Assembly (NCBI RefSeq): GCF_017939745.1
Contig: NZ_JAGKQQ010000001.1
Span: forward strand, 7,951,299 to 8,015,298
Source: Gemmata palustris
GTDB lineage: Bacteria; Planctomycetota; Planctomycetia; Gemmatales; Gemmataceae
DNA length: 64,000 nucleotides
Direction: 5' to 3'
How positions within the stretch are numbered: position 1 is the first letter of the stretch; every line of letters starts with the position of its first letter. Position numbers and translations under genes: made by a program. This document shows positions 1-7,476 of this stretch, piece by piece. The notes beneath the pieces are model-generated. The model ran no database searches, had not been told where the DNA came from, and saw nothing but the letters and a program-made list of their open reading frames with translations.

Positions 1-2
1 TC

Positions 3-515
3 TGGTTACTCGGGTCGAGCGATTTCTCCGCACGACTGGCCGCGCAGCTCGGCCTCCCGTTCGCGTTCGCTTCGCACTTCGCGCCGGACTACATGCACGA
101 AGCCCTGGCGCTCTATCGGCGGTACTTCGAGCCCTCCAAAACACTGGCCGAGCCGCACGTCATGGTCGGAGTCAACGCCGTCGCAGCGGATACGCACGAC
201 GAGGCCCACCGGCTATTCACCTCTGTTCAACAGGCGTTTCTGAACCTGGTTCGCGGTACACCCGGTTTGCTCCCTCCGCCGGTCGAGTCGATGGACGGGC
301 AGTGGTCGCCACTCGAACGGGCACACGTCGAACGCATGACGCTGTGCTCCGCGGTCGGCTCGCCGGACGTGGTGCAACGTGGGTTGGAAGCCATTGCCGA
401 ATCGACCGGCGCGGACGAACTGATCGTGACGGGGCAAATCTACGACCACGCCGCCCGATTGCGGTCGTTCGAGTTGGTCGCGGGAACCCAGCGGCGCAAT
501 TGTGGGAGCGAGTAG
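3..515 (+). CDS. LLM-class flavin-dependent oxidoreductase (partial, C-terminal part)
   Basis: The reading frame is already open at the window edge, so this is the C-terminal ~170 residues of a longer protein. It contains GSSDFSARLAAQLGLPFAFA, HFAP and a stretch beginning YRRYFEPS, which I associate with the luciferase-like monooxygenase (LLM) superfamily, in particular the MsnO8-like group. These enzymes are TIM barrels that use reduced flavin (FMNH2) and O2, or F420, on varied substrates; the substrate here cannot be told. The late segment with GADELIVTGQIYDHAAR is typical of the family's last helices. The stop lies about 100 bases before the SET-domain gene on the same strand, so co-transcription is possible. 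The start lies outside the window. Confidence 0.8.
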   Translation, partial: WLLGSSDFSARLAAQLGLPFAFASHFAPDYMHEALALYRRYFEPSKTLAEPHVMVGVNAVAADTHDEAHRLFTSVQQAFLNLVRGTPGLLPPPVESMDGQWSPLERAHVERMTLCSAVGSPDVVQRGLEAIAESTGADELIVTGQIYDHAARLRSFELVAGTQRRNCGSE

Positions 516-618
516 AGACCGCTATCACTCCCCGCTCTTTCCGGGCGAGCGCGAACTTCGCCGGCACGCGGGGCGTCCACATCGAACCTCGGTTTCGCCC
601 GGTCCGCAGGGTGTGGTT

Positions 619-1125
619 ATGCAGCTCGCGTCCTATCGGTCGCCGAAAACCGTTGTCAGGGAAAGCGGAATCGTCGGTCGCGGGCTGTTCGCAACCGAGC
701 CAATCGCCCGCGATGAGATCGTGTGTGTAAAGGGCGGCCACCTGCTCGATAAGGCGAGTCTGGAGCGGCACAAGGCGGTCGTAAACGACGCCGACATGCA
801 GATTGCCGACGACCTGTTCCTCGCCCCGGTGACGACCGAAGAGTTCGAGTCGGTGATGATGTTCTTGAACCACTCGTGTGAACCGAACGTGGGCGTGCAG
901 GGGCAAATCGTGTTCGTCGCCATGCGAGACGTCGTTACAGGCGAAGAATTAATGCTGGATTACGCCACGATCGACCATGACGCCGAACCGATGCGCTGTC
1001 GCTGCGGCGCGCCGGCCTGTCGCGGACTGGTGACCGGCCGGGACTGGCAACTCCCCGCCCTCCAGCGAAAATACGAGGGCTACTTCGCGTGGCACTTACA
1101 GCGGAGGATGCGAACCGGGCTGTAA
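619..1125 (+). CDS. SET domain-containing protein (lysine methyltransferase fold)
   Basis: 168 residues forming a nearly bare SET domain with a post-SET tail. Visible motifs in order are SGIVGRGLFAT near the N-terminus (the SAM-binding GxG), FLNHSCEPNVG in the middle (the NHSCxPN pseudoknot signature), EELMLDYATID (the catalytic tyrosine region) and CRCGAPACRG, which resembles the zinc-binding post-SET CxCxxxxC. SET proteins transfer methyl groups from S-adenosylmethionine to lysine side chains; the target here is unknown. I chose the ATG at 619 because the homologous region starts just after it and the upstream extension is arginine-rich without family features. A GTG at 613 is an alternative start. 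Bacterial SET genes are patchily distributed and often explained by transfer from eukaryotes, which is inference here. Confidence 0.85.
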   Translation: MQLASYRSPKTVVRESGIVGRGLFATEPIARDEIVCVKGGHLLDKASLERHKAVVNDADMQIADDLFLAPVTTEEFESVMMFLNHSCEPNVGVQGQIVFVAMRDVVTGEELMLDYATIDHDAEPMRCRCGAPACRGLVTGRDWQLPALQRKYEGYFAWHLQRRMRTGL

Positions 1126-1623
1126 CGCCGGCGCCCGGCGCCTGTGACTTTGGGGCGATCGCGCTTTGCTACAAGCGGATGTAGATACGAGCCTCGAGAA
1201 GTTCCCCGAACCGGTGCGGGAACTGCGCCACCGTACTTGCTCAGTGGCTCGAACGACGAAAATCGGCATCAGTCGAGTTACGCGGATACCGCTGTCCGCG
1301 CGCCGTCCAACAGGTTGTGCGCGGAACCGAGTGGAAGCTCGCGGTTCCGCCAAGACTAGAGACGGGCTGACGTTTATCCTTCTTTGCTAACACGTCTAAA
1401 GTCGGATCGGACAAGTTCGCGGGTATCTCGGTTGGACGACGTGTTCATCGTCGGCACCTCCCCGCTCAACATAAGCCGGGGGCGTGGTCGCGTCTGAACC
1501 GGTCGGCTCGCAACCTGCTGCATTATTCGGCGAGCCGAACAGATTTGGATCGGATTCATAGTCACAAGTCGATGGCATTTAGTGTTTCGCCCACTCATTT
1601 CATTTTGTCGTAGGGGGCTCGCC
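1126..1623. other. Intergenic region, no gene recognised
   Basis: About 500 bases between the SET gene and the pseudopilin gene. The open frames here are short and have no recognisable protein features. It presumably carries the promoter of the pseudopilin gene, but no clear -35/-10 pair stands out. Confidence 0.5.
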
Positions 1624-2565
1624 ATGCGCCTGGGGACCAAAACAGCCCGCGGGTTCACATTAATCGAGTTGCTGGTGGTGATCGCGATCATCGCGATTCT
1701 GATCGGGCTCCTCTTGCCCGCGGTCCAGAAGGTCCGCGAAGCCGCGGCCCGAATGAAGTGTTCCAACAACCTCAAACAGATCGGGCTGGCGTACCACAAC
1801 CACGAGAGCACGTTCGGGTACTTCCCGACGGCCGGTGGGCGGTGGTGGGACCCGGCCAACGGCCCGATCCCGGCCAAGTCCGCGGTCAGCCCGCCGGCCC
1901 TCGACCTGACGACCCAGTTGGCCGGGTGGCAGTTCCAACTCCTCCCCTACATCGAGCAGACGAACCTCTGGAAATTGTCGCCGGTGTCGAATTCGGCGGC
2001 CGACCAGACCCTCGGCCGCAACGCCGCAATTGACAAGGTCGTGGTCGCGACGTACTCCTGCCCGAGCCGCGGGCTGCAGCCGTACTCCAGTCTGAACGAG
2101 TCCGGCCGGATGATCTTCCGGGCCGACTACGTGAGCAGCTACGGCACGTCATACGAGTACGACAACCCGCACAACGGGATGGACGTCGACAACTTCGAGG
2201 GGCGGCTGACCGTTACCGGAGTAACGGACGGGACGTCGAACACGCTCATGGTCGGCGAGAAGTACATCCCGATCAACCGGTACCAGAGCGACGACTGGGG
2301 GAGCGACCCGATCACCCGGGGGCACGGGTGGGGCGTGTGCCGGCGCACCTGGGACCTGCCGGTCCCGGACAACATCGGGCAGCGCGACACCTCGACCACC
2401 TGGAACTACGGGGCCAACGAGCGCTTCGGATCGGCCCACCAGACCGGTATGAACGCCGTGTTCGCCGACGGCTCGGTCAAGCACCTCCGGTACAACATGG
2501 ACGTGAACGCGTACCGGGCGATCGGCACCCGTAACGGCAGTGAGGTGGTACCGGGCGACCTGTGA
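1624..2565 (+). CDS. DUF1559 pseudopilin-like protein
   Basis: 313 residues. The N-terminus has a type IV pilin/type II secretion pseudopilin signal: a short basic leader, the prepilin peptidase site [14 protein letters not shown] after about ten residues, and a hydrophobic helix ending [15 protein letters not shown]. Next come [16 protein letters not shown] and a C-terminal [12 protein letters not shown] block, both diagnostic of the DUF1559 (SBP_bac_10-like) family, which is hugely expanded in Planctomycetes. It probably sits in the inner membrane with a large exported domain; the function of the family is not established. The ATG at 1624 is preceded by a purine-rich AGGGGG, and the leader length fits. 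A small lipoprotein gene follows after 64 bases. Confidence 0.92.
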   Translation: MRLGTKTARGFTLIELLVVIAIIAILIGLLLPAVQKVREAAARMKCSNNLKQIGLAYHNHESTFGYFPTAGGRWWDPANGPIPAKSAVSPPALDLTTQLAGWQFQLLPYIEQTNLWKLSPVSNSAADQTLGRNAAIDKVVVATYSCPSRGLQPYSSLNESGRMIFRADYVSSYGTSYEYDNPHNGMDVDNFEGRLTVTGVTDGTSNTLMVGEKYIPINRYQSDDWGSDPITRGHGWGVCRRTWDLPVPDNIGQRDTSTTWNYGANERFGSAHQTGMNAVFADGSVKHLRYNMDVNAYRAIGTRNGSEVVPGDL

Positions 2566-2629
2566 TCCGCCGCCCCGGTGGGCGGGTACAGGTGCCCGCC
2601 CGCACTCCCCTCACCGCCAAGGACTTGCC

Positions 2630-3064
2630 ATGCTTCGCCTCAGCCTCCTCTTGTTCCTCGCCGGCGCCGCGCTCGCTCCCACCGGGTGCGGGTCGCCGGC
2701 CCCGCGGCAGTACGACGACCAGACGATTGCCGCGTCCGATATGTTCCGCAAGATCTCGACCGCGTACATGCAGGCGTACCGGACGAAGAAGAAGCCGCCC
2801 ACTTCGGACGACCTGAAACCGTTCCTGAAAGAGCACGGCGAGACGATCGCGTCGCTCGTCTCGCCCCGGGACCAGAAGCCGATCGTGCTCGTCCCGTTCG
2901 TGCCGGACAACCGGTTGGGCGAGGGCGAAGAACCGATCCTGGCTTACGAGGCCGAGGGCATCAACGGGGAGCGCATGCTCGTGGACAGCCGCGGCCTGGT
3001 TCGCGTCGAGAAAGCCGAGGACTTCGCCCGCATCCGGTTCCCCGGCGGCCACAAACCGAAATGA
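2630..3064 (+). CDS. Small lipoprotein downstream of the DUF1559 gene
   Basis: 144 residues. A hydrophobic signal peptide (LSLLLFLAGAALAPTGC) ends in a lipobox-like APTGC with the cysteine at residue 20, so the mature protein is probably lipidated. The rest is soluble and charged, with no domain I can name (TAYMQAYRTKKKPPTSDDLKPFLKE, rich in lysine, is a visible helix in the first half). AAGGA lies 7 bases before the ATG at 2630. It follows the pseudopilin gene on the same strand and a strong terminator follows it, so the two genes likely form one transcription unit. Such DUF1559-lipoprotein pairs occur often in planctomycetes as I recall; a functional link is inference. Confidence 0.75.
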   Translation: MLRLSLLLFLAGAALAPTGCGSPAPRQYDDQTIAASDMFRKISTAYMQAYRTKKKPPTSDDLKPFLKEHGETIASLVSPRDQKPIVLVPFVPDNRLGEGEEPILAYEAEGINGERMLVDSRGLVRVEKAEDFARIRFPGGHKPK

Positions 3065-3077
3065 CGTCCGACAACGC

Positions 3078-3110
3078 GACACGAGCCGCCCACAAAGGGC
3101 GGCTCGTGTC
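3078..3110 (+). terminator. Hairpin terminator after the pseudopilin-lipoprotein pair
   Basis: Perfect 13-bp stem (arms 3078-3090 and 3098-3110, GACACGAGCCGCC and its complement) with a short loop, 14 bases after the lipoprotein stop. Only a weak T run follows (GTTAGT). Confidence 0.75.
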
Positions 3111-3127
3111 GTTAGTCCCACTTCGCG

Positions 3128-3288
3128 TTACACCCGAGCCATGCCACCGTCGACGAACAGTTCGATCCCGGCTACGTAACTGCTATCGTCCGACCCGAGG
3201 AAGACCGCGACCTTGGCGATTTCGTCCGGCCGCGCACCTCGCTCCGCACCGCGATTACCTCTCCTCCGATCGCCTTCACCGGTGCGAC
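3128..3288 (-). pseudogene. Decayed short-chain dehydrogenase/reductase (SDR) remnant
   Basis: Reading leftwards, the stretch 3128-3250 translates to [19 protein letters not shown] then [15 protein letters not shown] and a stop, which is the unmistakable C-terminus of a classical SDR enzyme (consensus RPEEIAxxVxFLASDDSSYVTGxxxxVDGG). Just upstream, in another frame (3232-3288), [18 protein letters not shown] resembles the N-terminal part of the same family (IKAAGGEAIAVxADV). The middle of the gene, including the YxxxK catalytic site, is missing, so this looks like an internal deletion with frame loss. The C-terminal match is strong; the N-terminal match is weaker. Confidence 0.7.
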
Positions 3289-3307
3289 GACCCGCGTTGG
3301 AACGTCC

Positions 3308-3826
3308 TTACACCGCGTGGTGGTACTGAGCCAGCACCCGTTCGAGCCGGGCCACCGGGCGGGTGGTCGCACGGATCTTCAGCGTCTGGTAAGTGAGCCC
3401 GAGCACGAACAGTGCGAGTAGCGCGAGCCGCACCGGGATGAGGGCCGGGTCACTCGGGCCGGACGCGAACGGCTGACCGGACGGGAACCGCTTCAGAGTT
3501 TCGGTGGTGGCGAAGACCATGAGCATCAGGAAGCTCGTCGAAAGTGCGGCTGTTTGTGTGTACCCGGGCTTGCGCCACGAACCGCGAAGGCTCAGTGTTC
3601 CGATCGCGAGCAGTGCGAGTGTGACGAGGCCGAAAACTTGACCGGGAGTGAACCCGAGCGTGAGGAGGAACCCGAACCCGGACACGGCACCCGCGAGCAT
3701 GGTGCCGAGGTACCACTTGCCGAGCCGGGTTTTCGGGTCGATCTTGCCGTACCGAGCGAAAGAAACGAGCCCGAACCCGATCGGTAGGACACTCACAGCG
3801 GTGTGCAGGAGGATGAACGCGGTCAT
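3308..3826 (-). CDS. Polytopic membrane protein of unknown function
   Basis: 172 residues with about five predicted membrane spans: FILLHTAVSVLPIGFGLV, WYLGTMLAGAVSGFGFLL, VFGLVTLALLAIGTL, a fourth ending in TTETLKRF, and a last one beginning VRLALLALFVLGLTY. A conserved-looking RYGKIDPKTRLGKWYLG loop sits between spans one and two, a pattern I have seen in DUF2306-like proteins, but I am not sure of the family. I chose the ATG at 3826 because it opens directly on the first membrane span and has TGGAGA just upstream. An inverted repeat in the upstream region may be an operator. No enzymatic motif is visible. Confidence 0.7.
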   Translation of the reverse strand: MTAFILLHTAVSVLPIGFGLVSFARYGKIDPKTRLGKWYLGTMLAGAVSGFGFLLTLGFTPGQVFGLVTLALLAIGTLSLRGSWRKPGYTQTAALSTSFLMLMVFATTETLKRFPSGQPFASGPSDPALIPVRLALLALFVLGLTYQTLKIRATTRPVARLERVLAQYHHAV

Positions 3827-3883
3827 GGCTGTCTCCACTTTTTCAGTTTCAAATTGCAACTGATGATATGTACTGGGGTCGAA

Positions 3884-3898
3884 GTTGCACCTTGCAAC
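3884..3898. promoter_or_regulatory. Candidate operator: perfect inverted repeat GTTGCA-CCT-TGCAAC
   Basis: A 6-bp perfect palindrome with a 3-base spacer, with a further TTGCAA-like half-site at 3854-3859. It lies in the AT-richer gap between two divergent genes, 58 bases before the start of the membrane-protein gene. The geometry fits a dimeric helix-turn-helix repressor, but no regulator gene is adjacent. Confidence 0.4.
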
Positions 3899-4036
3899 CA
3901 AATTGAAGAAATCCGCTCGGCCCCGGGAAATGACCACGAAGCGGGAGTGCTTCGTGAAGTGCGATGGCCGGCGCTCCGTCAAAAACCGAGTGCCCTACAA
4001 TGACGCCCGAAGCGCAGAGGCACGAACGGGGGCGTT

Positions 4037-5890
4037 ATGACGCGAGCCGGGCAGAATCACGAAGCGCGAACCGCGGAACAGGAGTTCAACCGGCTGACAA
4101 TTGACGGCTTACGACCGCTGGTCGCGCTCCTTACGCCGAACCCGCCGAAGAAGAAGGGCGAACTCGTTGCCGTCTTGACGCGGGCGGTGACCGATCCGGC
4201 CCGCGTGCGCGCCCTCTACGACCAACTCGACCGCATCACTCAACTCGCGGTCCGCGAAGCGACCCACGACCCGAACGGACACTATTCGCGCACTCGCTTC
4301 GTGGCCAAGTACGGCCGCGAGGTGGCCTGGTACGAACCCACGGCCGAGCGCAAATCGAGTTGGTACGACCCGCGCCGCGATCCGACCCACGCGGTCCTGT
4401 TTTTCCCCAACTACGATTACCTGCCCGCGGACGTGCGCGCGATTTTGCTCAAGTTCGTTCCGGCCCCGGACCCGTTCCAGATGCGAACCTGCGCCGAACC
4501 GCCGACCGAACGGACGCTCCTCTGGCCGCGCTGGTCCGAGAAATCCTCGAACGAAACGGTACCGATCCGCGTGCGAGAAACGGCCCGCGAAGCCGAAGCG
4601 GACCTGCCCGCGGTACTCCGGCTGATCGACGCCGGCAAGGTTCGGGTAACGGACAAGAAGCACGTCCCGACCGAGGCGACCCGCAAAGCGATAACCGGCG
4701 TGCTGGCGGGTGGGGACTTCTATACCCCCGGGGACGCGGACAAACACGACGGCGACCCGGCTCACGACTTGACCATCAAAGCGTTCGCGTGGCCGATGCT
4801 GGTGCAGACCGCGGGGCTCGCTGAGAAGCGCGGCGATGCGCTGAAGCTCACTCCGGCCGGGCGCAGCGCTCTGAACAAACCCGCGGCCGAACTGTTGGAC
4901 GGGGTCTGGGCCGCGTGGCAGAAAACGCACCTGATCGACGAGTTCGCGCGGATCGACGTGATTAAGGGACAGGGGCGGGCCGACTTCACCGCGGTCGCGA
5001 CCCGGCGCAAGGCCGTGCTCAATGTGTTGAAGGACTGTCCACCGGGCGAGTGGGTCGCGGTCGAGGACTTTTGGCGCCTCATGCGGGGGACCGGGCGCGG
5101 GTTTACACTCGTTGGGGAACGGGATTCCTGGGAACTGTACCTCTTCGAGCAGGAGTACGGCAGCCTCGGGTACGAGGACGCGCACGCCTGGGAGCAACTC
5201 CAGGGGCGATTCATCCTCGCGTTCCTGTTCGAGATCGCCGCGACCATCGGGGTACTCGATGTGGCGTACATCCCGCCCCAAGGTGCCCGAAACGATTTCA
5301 GGGAGCGCTGGGGCGTCGACGATCTATCGTGTTTCAGCCGGTACGACGGGTTGCTGTACTTCCGCATCAATCCGCTCGGGGCGTGGTGCCTGGGACTCGT
5401 CGAAGAGTACCAACCCGCCGCCCCGCAAAAGACGGATGCGCTCCGCGTTCTGGCGAACCTGGACGTGGTCGCGACGCGCCCACCTGCGGCCGCGGACCGG
5501 CTGGTGCTGGAGCGATTTGCGGAGGAAACGTCCCCCGCGGTCTGGAAACTGTCCGCGGCGAAAATCCTCGGTGTGGTCGAACAGGGCGGGCGGGTCGAAG
5601 AGTTGCGCGGGTTCCTGTCAGAGCGATCGGTGGGCGGCGTACCCGCCGCGGTCGAGACGTTTCTGAGCGACCTCCACCACAAAGCCGGGCAACTGAAGGA
5701 CGGCGGACCGGCCCGGCTGATCGAGTGCGCGACCGAACACGTGGCGGCGGAACTGGCGAACGATCGGCAGTTGAAAGGGAAGTGCGTACTGGCGGGGGAT
5801 CGGCTGATAGTCGTCCGAGAGGTCGATCTCCCGGCCGTGCGAAAATCGATTCGCAAACTCGGGTTCGTTTGGCCCCTCGCGGGCGAGTAG
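4037..5890 (+). CDS. Helicase-associated (XPB/Ssl2-like, Helicase_C_3) domain protein without motor
   Basis: 617 residues, no signal peptide. Residues ~20-55 (LTIDGLRPLVALL then KKKGELVAVLTRAV) resemble a SAP-type DNA-binding helix-extended-helix. The middle is composed of winged-helix-like segments, for example WPMLVQTAGLAEKRGDALKL. The C-terminal third (NLDVVATRPPAAADRLVLER, then FAEETSPAVWKLSAAKILGV and EELRGFLSERSVGGVPAAV) matches the pattern of the Helicase_C_3/XPB-like helicase-associated domain (LTVVAPPLAP...ARFAE..S....YRLTxASL...L). No Walker A/B or other helicase motor motif is present, so it is a stand-alone accessory protein, probably DNA-binding. The start at 4037 follows a GGGGG purine tract. 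A strong bidirectional hairpin overlaps its stop codon. Family assignment is by eye. Confidence 0.6.
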   Translation: MTRAGQNHEARTAEQEFNRLTIDGLRPLVALLTPNPPKKKGELVAVLTRAVTDPARVRALYDQLDRITQLAVREATHDPNGHYSRTRFVAKYGREVAWYEPTAERKSSWYDPRRDPTHAVLFFPNYDYLPADVRAILLKFVPAPDPFQMRTCAEPPTERTLLWPRWSEKSSNETVPIRVRETAREAEADLPAVLRLIDAGKVRVTDKKHVPTEATRKAITGVLAGGDFYTPGDADKHDGDPAHDLTIKAFAWPMLVQTAGLAEKRGDALKLTPAGRSALNKPAAELLDGVWAAWQKTHLIDEFARIDVIKGQGRADFTAVATRRKAVLNVLKDCPPGEWVAVEDFWRLMRGTGRGFTLVGERDSWELYLFEQEYGSLGYEDAHAWEQLQGRFILAFLFEIAATIGVLDVAYIPPQGARNDFRERWGVDDLSCFSRYDGLLYFRINPLGAWCLGLVEEYQPAAPQKTDALRVLANLDVVATRPPAAADRLVLERFAEETSPAVWKLSAAKILGVVEQGGRVEELRGFLSERSVGGVPAAVETFLSDLHHKAGQLKDGGPARLIECATEHVAAELANDRQLKGKCVLAGDRLIVVREVDLPAVRKSIRKLGFVWPLAGE

Positions 5891-5938
5891 TGGGTGAGCA
5901 CACCCGCCGCCCTTGCGGGTGGAGTTCACCCACTACTC
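5885..5938. terminator. Bidirectional hairpin between convergent genes
   Basis: Outer perfect 13-bp arms at 5885-5897 and 5926-5938 (GAGTAGTGGGTGA and its complement) enclose a second hairpin (CACCCGC/GCGGGTG). The left arm contains the TAG stop of the upstream gene. It separates this gene from the leftward coaB-like gene and may end both transcripts. Confidence 0.7.
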
Positions 5939-5973
5939 ACGGGGCAGGAACCGCGACCGATTACAGCAGACGA

Positions 5974-6681
5974 TCAGACCGTTACGCTATCATTCGCCGA
6001 CTGGGGGAGCGATTCTACGGCCGCGAGCAAATGAGCCGCGAGTTCCGCCCGTGCAACGTGCTGGTACCTGTTGGGGCCGGCGCCGATGAGTGCCCAATCG
6101 TGCATTCCCTCTAGCGTGTTCGCGACCATCAGGTCGGCGCGCGAATGCACCCGCGAGCGTTCCGCGATCTCTTCCAGTTCCGCGGGCGAAACGCCGACTT
6201 CGAGTTTGAACTTCACCAGTTTCCCGGCGAACTCCCACTCCGCGCGCACTTTGTCGATTAGTTTCGGTGCGGGGGTAAGTTTGAGCCACAACTCGGGGTG
6301 CGAGCTCTTCACCTTCCCGGCGGTCGCGTCTTCGAATTGCCCGTCCCGGTGCGTGAAGACGCCCGCAACGTGGTAGTCACTTACGGCGGCCGCGTGAATG
6401 ACCACATCGTAACTTCCGGTCCTAATCTCGGCCTTCATGAGCGCGTCGAGATCGTCGAACGTGCGGTACGCCCGCACGCACCACTGCGGCGCCACGCGCT
6501 CGCGCGTTGCGGGGATCGCGCTGAGAACTTCCGGGTGCGATGTGAGTAGCGTCACGGTGTGTCCGCGATCAAACGCACTCGCAGTGACTTGAGCCCCGGT
6601 GCGTCCCGAGAAGATGTTCGTAATACACCGCACGCGATCCACAGGAGTCTGCGTGTTCCCGGCCGTGACGAGGATGTTCAT
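5974..6681 (-). CDS. Phosphopantothenate-cysteine ligase-type (CoaB, DFP family) protein
   Basis: 235 residues that look like the CoaB half of the bifunctional Dfp protein, without the CoaC flavin decarboxylase half. Features are ILVTAGNTQTPVDRVRCITN at the N-terminus (consensus VTxGGTxExIDxVRxItN), SGRTGAQVTASAFDRGHTVTL (Rossmann-like nucleotide site), the HAAAVSDYHV block (conserved AAVxDY/F) and LTPAPKLIDKVR (conserved LxxtPdIL). This enzyme joins cysteine to 4-phosphopantothenate in coenzyme A synthesis. The final KFKLEVG replaces the usual FKxET. The start is the ATG at 6681. Without a coaC partner here, the decarboxylase must be elsewhere. A specialised role is possible because several positions deviate from the consensus. 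Confidence 0.75.
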   Translation of the reverse strand: MNILVTAGNTQTPVDRVRCITNIFSGRTGAQVTASAFDRGHTVTLLTSHPEVLSAIPATRERVAPQWCVRAYRTFDDLDALMKAEIRTGSYDVVIHAAAVSDYHVAGVFTHRDGQFEDATAGKVKSSHPELWLKLTPAPKLIDKVRAEWEFAGKLVKFKLEVGVSPAELEEIAERSRVHSRADLMVANTLEGMHDWALIGAGPNRYQHVARAELAAHLLAAVESLPQSANDSVTV

Positions 6682-6863
6682 GGGCTGTCCTTGTAGGGTC
6701 AGTCCGCGAGCGCATCGACTTGGCGCTCACGGTAATGCGTTCGCAACAGCGTGATAAGTTCCCATGAAGATATGGCCGGTGACCGAGGGCACGGTTCGCA
6801 GCGCCGTTGCGTTCCGAGCCGGCCGCTCCGATCGTTCGTTCAAGCGGCCCGGGTGAGCGCTTT

Positions 6864-7013
6864 TTAGTACCGGGCCAGGGCCAACCACGCCGCGCCGACG
6901 AGCGCGACCCCGGACCGGTCCGTGCGCAGCCCCGGCAGCCGCCCGAGTGCGAGGCCCAAATACGTTAGTGCGAACCAGAACAGCGTAACCCAGAAGGCGG
7001 CGGACTCGGACAC
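6864..7013 (-). pseudogene. Truncated N-terminal remnant of an SLC13/ArsB-like transporter
   Basis: Reading leftwards from a GTG at 7013, the 49 codons begin SESAAFWVTLFWFALTYLGL, continue ALGRLPGLRTDRSGVALVGA and stop soon after. This pattern (two hydrophobic spans around RLPxLxxDRxGxALxGA) is the N-terminus of anion/citrate transporters of the SLC13 or ArsB/NhaD group, which normally run over 400 residues. Here the frame closes with a stop at 6864 and nothing transporter-like follows. I call it a remnant. The assignment is by eye and moderately secure. Confidence 0.5.
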
Positions 7014-7476
7014 GGGCGACTCCGTTCAGCAAAAGTCTGTGGCGGCCACGACTGGAGCTTCGTCAGGTCTGCAAAATGGGCCTCGGGCGCCCTGCGTGTT
7101 TTACACAACCTCGCGCCCCTATCGGCGACGGGTCCGAACAAACTTTCTGGAACGGGCAAATGCCCACAGAACCCCGTGTTCGGAGCTCCCGCGGCGAACA
7201 GTTGAAATGGGACTTTAGGGACAACGGGCCGGCGCCCGCGCCCTCACAATGCCCGATCTTCGCGCCCGAAGAGATCCAGAACTCGCGAGTGCCCGGGCCG
7301 ATCTGCGGCGGGTGCTGTCGTTGGCCGAGGTGCGCCGAACCGCCGAACCGCCGATCAGCGGTAGCGCCCGCCCCGCGCAACTTCACAAGGCGCTGGAGGT
7401 GCGAAATCACTTTCTCGGCGACGGTCTGAAGGGTATATTTATTTCCCACACTCCGTCCCACGCAGAGCGATTAACT
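7014..7476. other. Intergenic region, no gene recognised
   Basis: About 460 bases upstream of the GIDE-domain gene. A frame continuous with that gene extends back to an ATG at 7249, but the added 76 residues (arginine-rich, no motif) lie before a membrane span and look non-coding. A short AT-rich tract lies around 7420-7480. Confidence 0.4.

Noticed and set aside
7249-7476. N-terminal extension of the GIDE protein from the ATG at 7249
   Set aside because: The 76 added residues are low-information and would place a basic tail before the membrane span. A real start at the GTG at 7477 is more economical, though the weak ribosome-binding site leaves doubt.
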